The notes below the pieces were generated by a model. It saw only the letters and a list, made by a program, of their open reading frames with translations. It did no database searches and was not told where the DNA came from. Positions 61,039 to 64,000 of a DNA stretch of 64,000 bases are shown here, one piece after another (position 1 is the first letter of the stretch; each line of letters opens with the position of its first letter). The stretch spans positions 1-64,000 of the forward strand of contig JBDVOJ010000113.1 in the NCBI GenBank assembly GCA_039969155.1, given 5' to 3'. The position numbers were made by a program, and so were the translations under genes. This DNA comes from GCA-002733465 sp039969155. GTDB taxonomy: Bacteria; Pseudomonadota; Gammaproteobacteria; Enterobacterales; Kangiellaceae.

Positions 61039-64000
61039 TTATTCTGCTGTACTATTCTCGAATATTTTATTTTGATACTCTTTAGCTGAGACCTGATACT
61101 GAGCTTTAAAGCACTTACTAAAATACGATTGTGAAGAAAAACCGACATCCATAGATACAAGAGTAACAGATTTTCCTCTTTCTAATAAAATTTTGGCCTT
61201 CTCAAGCCTAAACCTTCTAATGTACTCGGAGGGCGTCATTCCCAATATATTCTTTAACTTACGAAAAAACTGTCTTTCACTCATTGCTGACGCCGAAGCT
61301 AAGTCTGCTACAGTTATACTTGAATTAAAGTACATTGGCTCTAGCACCGAATTTAATTTATCTAAGAATTGCTGCTGTTTAAAGCGTATGTTCTCTTCTA
61401 ACGAATCGGATCTAGTTTTTAGTACAAGAGGTTTATTGTCGAACGCATCTTCGCTAAACCGTCTTTTTAGTATTTCTCGTATCTCCAGCAAGTTTAAGAG
61501 TCTTATTTTTAGTTCTTCAACATCAAATGGTTTAGTGATGTATTCATCCGCTTTTTCTTCCCAGCCTTTTAGTCGACTGTCTCTATCACCTCGAGCGGTA
61601 AGAAGTACAACTGGAATATGATTAGTGATTTGTTCTTCACGTAACGCTCTTGTGGTTTGATAACCATCAAGCTTAGGCATCATAATATCACTGATGATTA
61701 CATCAGGAACTTCTTGTATGGCAAGCTCTAAACCCATCCGGCCATCAGCTGCGACTAGTGTATTGAATTGTTGAGCAATGCTTTCTACGATGTATTGACG
61801 CATATCATCGTTATCTTCAATGATGAGAACGGTTGGCATTTCGGAGGATTGTAGCTTTTTTGTTTGCTCTGCTAAGGAATCTTTGGTTGGGCTAGAGCTT
61901 GAAATATTCATTAGCTCCATAGCAATAATCTCATCATTTTGATGTATGTTGATATGTGATTCATCCACCTCATTAATAATAGGCAGTGTTACCGTAATAG
62001 TTGTACCTTTTCCGAGTTCACTCTTTAGCTCAACCGAACCTTCGTGAGTCTCGACCAAACTTTTAACCAGCGCTAACCCAATTCCGGAACCCGTTACTTG
62101 CTCGCTATTCTCGTCCATCACTCGGTTAAAGCGTTCAAAAACACTGGAAAGCTTATCTTTAGCGATGCCAATACCAGTGTCGGTTACTTTGATTTTGTAT
62201 TGATTGTTGCTGTCCCGTATAGCACTAACAGTAATATCGCCACCCGACTTAGTATATTTAATCGCATTAGATAACAAGTTGAGTAAAATTTTTTCGATTG
62301 CGTCTGGTGTAAAATCAAAACAAATCGGGTCGATTTTCTTAACAACAAAAATTATATCCTTCTCTGCGGCTAAGTCGGAAAATGCTTCTGAAATTAATTG
62401 AGTGATTTTACTAATGGCTTGCGGCGACTTTTGAGTAATAGCTTTAACTCTAAATGTTTCTAAGTTGAGTAACTGGTCGATCATTCGGAGAAGTCTTAGT
62501 GAGTTACGCTGAACAATGTTTAGTTTTTTCTTATATTTGTCTTCTGGATTCCAAGAAAGCAGTTGTTTGATTGGACCGATTATTAAAGTCAATGGGGTTC
62601 TGAATTCATGCGAGAGGTTGGCAAATTCTTCGTTCTTTTTGGATAGGAGGTTTTCGACTTTGCTTTTCTCAATCGCAAGCTCTCGCGTTCTGAGTTGAAT
62701 GGATTTCTCTAACATTCTTGAACGATTTTCTAAAGCTCTCGTTCTATATTTTATGAAGCCGACTATTGAGCCGATTAGCAATAATATGTAGACCAAATAT
62801 GCTATAGGCGATGCCCAGGGGGCAGGCGAGATAAGTATATTTATTGAAAGTGGTTCTTTACTCCAAACACCATCTTTGTTTGCGGCCTTAACTTTGAAAA
62901 CATAATTGCCGGCATTTAAGTTGGTATAGTTGACTTTAGTATCTAAGCTATCTCTGTAATGCCAGTTTTTGTCGTACCCCTCTAACTGATATGCATATCG
63001 ATTTTTCGTATAGTTAGAAAAATGAAGCGCCGAAAATTCGAAGCCGAAGTCATGGTCTCGATAAGTTAATTCTAAGTTATGAATATCTAGTTTCGCTCTT
63101 TCTAATTTGGAACTTAATGAGTTTGCTGTCGGTGATATAGCTTCTCCAAAATAAATAAAGTTAGTAAGTGCAAGTTTTGGTGGGTGAGTATTTATTTGGA
63201 TGTCATCTGGATTGAAAGCGTTATATCCCCCGAAGCCTCCGAAAAACATCTTACCACTGGGATCTTTCAATTCAGCTCTAGCGATAAAAATATCACTTTG
63301 TAAACCGTCATTTTTTCGATAGGTAGTAGATTTTTTCGTATTGTAATTATATTTAATTAGTCCGAGTCCAGTCCCAATCCATAAGTTCGAATCTGAGTCG
63401 GTTAGAATGTTGGAAAACTTACTAATTTTAGGTAGACCATCATATTCATTTATTCTTTCTATTGAATTATTGGAGGTGATCCTCAGAATACCTTCATTAT
63501 TGATACCTATCCAAATATTTCCAAAAGGATCGGCGTGAATTACCTTCAACGGGTCGGTTGAAACGGGAACACCGTTTACCTTAAAATAATCTATTATTCT
63601 TTTTTTACCATCATATTTTAACAACCCCATGTTTGTTGCAAGCAAGTAGTTATCATTTAAATCGCTAGCCAAACGATTGATATTTGTTATGGCCATTGAT
63701 TGTTCAATGACTGGTATTTTGTTAAACGAGCTGTCCTTAGGATTATATTCATAAAGCCCTTTAGCACTTCCTATTAGTATTTTACCTTGAGGAGACTCAG
63801 CGATATCTAGAACTCTAAGGGCTGGAAATTGACCAATGAACCGTTCGAATTCACGTTTTTTAGGATCTAAGCGATTAATACCTAGCGCGGTTCCGAACCA
63901 CAGCTTCTCATCGCTGGTTCGATAAATCTTATGTATTTCATTGTCTGATAAAGAGTTTTTGTTATCGGCGCTATGTTTATAAATATTGCAGTTTTCTTGC
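61039..64000 (-). CDS. Hybrid two-component sensor/regulator (propeller, Y_Y_Y, kinase, receiver, AraC), 5' end outside window
   Basis: The frame is open from its stop at 61039 to the window edge, at least 986 codons, so the N terminus is missing. An internal ATG at 63696 lies inside a propeller blade and is not a real start. Visible order: Reg_prop repeats ('LWFGTALGINRL', 'IWIGINNEG', 'LWIGTGLGLIKY'), Y_Y_Y domain, one membrane span, HisKA with His in 'NLSHEFRTPLT' (near 62,610), HATPase ('GSGIGLALVK'), receiver with Asp in 'IISDIMMPKLDG' (near 61,689) and an AraC HTH ('MTPSEYIRRFRLEKAKIL'). This one-protein plan is common in Bacteroidetes as a glycan sensor. Ligand and target are unknown. 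Confidence 0.92.
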   Translation of the reverse strand, partial: QENCNIYKHSADNKNSLSDNEIHKIYRTSDEKLWFGTALGINRLDPKKREFERFIGQFPALRVLDIAESPQGKILIGSAKGLYEYNPKDSSFNKIPVIEQSMAITNINRLASDLNDNYLLATNMGLLKYDGKKRIIDYFKVNGVPVSTDPLKVIHADPFGNIWIGINNEGILRITSNNSIERINEYDGLPKISKFSNILTDSDSNLWIGTGLGLIKYNYNTKKSTTYRKNDGLQSDIFIARAELKDPSGKMFFGGFGGYNAFNPDDIQINTHPPKLALTNFIYFGEAISPTANSLSSKLERAKLDIHNLELTYRDHDFGFEFSALHFSNYTKNRYAYQLEGYDKNWHYRDSLDTKVNYTNLNAGNYVFKVKAANKDGVWSKEPLSINILISPAPWASPIAYLVYILLLIGSIVGFIKYRTRALENRSRMLEKSIQLRTRELAIEKSKVENLLSKKNEEFANLSHEFRTPLTLIIGPIKQLLSWNPEDKYKKKLNIVQRNSLRLLRMIDQLLNLETFRVKAITQKSPQAISKITQLISEAFSDLAAEKDIIFVVKKIDPICFDFTPDAIEKILLNLLSNAIKYTKSGGDITVSAIRDSNNQYKIKVTDTGIGIAKDKLSSVFERFNRVMDENSEQVTGSGIGLALVKSLVETHEGSVELKSELGKGTTITVTLPIINEVDESHINIHQNDEIIAMELMNISSSSPTKDSLAEQTKKLQSSEMPTVLIIEDNDDMRQYIVESIAQQFNTLVAADGRMGLELAIQEVPDVIISDIMMPKLDGYQTTRALREEQITNHIPVVLLTARGDRDSRLKGWEEKADEYITKPFDVEELKIRLLNLLEIREILKRRFSEDAFDNKPLVLKTRSDSLEENIRFKQQQFLDKLNSVLEPMYFNSSITVADLASASAMSERQFFRKLKNILGMTPSEYIRRFRLEKAKILLERGKSVTLVSMDVGFSSQSYFSKCFKAQYQVSAKEYQNKIFENSTAE

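Overview
The window reads as a chromosomal segment of an AT-rich, free-living Gammaproteobacterium. Gene content and the order of several blocks (cytochrome c4 / DsbA-like / EEP nuclease / GGDEF beside ysxC; argCB; purE-tsaC; oadGAB) fit a marine Oceanospirillales-type lineage, perhaps close to Kangiella or Aliikangiella. That placement is inference from gene content only. No rRNA, tRNA, prophage, CRISPR array or complete insertion sequence was recognised.

Layout. 0-2.4 kb: two near-identical fragments of a REP-associated tyrosine transposase (RAYT) flank a predicted HExxH metallopeptidase lipoprotein. 2.4-8.5 kb: an AraC regulator, a BASS-type transporter, an SDR epimerase and a cytochrome c/beta-propeller protein, the last three overlapping stop-to-start, facing a thiolase. 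8.9-13.6 kb: a small helical protein with a two-Cache sensor, an AAA ATPase, then a tiny lipoprotein and an exported protein with seven exact 15-residue repeats. 13.7-18.9 kb: an ECF sigma factor / membrane protein / serine hydrolase operon and a CadC-like regulator. 19-23.2 kb: mixed envelope and redox genes, including YjdM and an LpxR-type lipid A deacylase.

23.5-31.2 kb: the Na+-pumping oxaloacetate decarboxylase oadGAB, a MarR regulator, tsaC, purE, a GNAT enzyme and a TraB/GumN protein. 31.3-37.5 kb: a giant BNR/sortilin-like exported protein and an orphan mini-locus of two pilin-like proteins and a PilC-like platform protein. 37.7-45.9 kb: a LytS/LytTR pair with a GGTCGA-rich region, an NTF2-like protein plus an apparently exported SDR, an NTP/NDP-type transporter, DUF445, a thioesterase and RarD. 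46-51.1 kb: a leftward arginine-related run (M20 amidohydrolase, TIGR02444 protein, AstE family, ArgC, ArgB). 51.3-60.8 kb: housekeeping and signalling genes, among them an EEP-family nuclease whose conserved N terminus lies upstream of every ATG/GTG/TTG. 61-64 kb: a hybrid two-component protein (ligand propeller, kinase, receiver, AraC output) running off the right edge.

Most genes are conserved chromosomal functions. The less ordinary parts are the RAYT-derived element just upstream of the AraC gene, the orphan pilin module, the 15-residue-repeat protein, the Cache sensor without an output domain, the probable ATT start of the EEP protein, and a dispersed palindromic repeat family.
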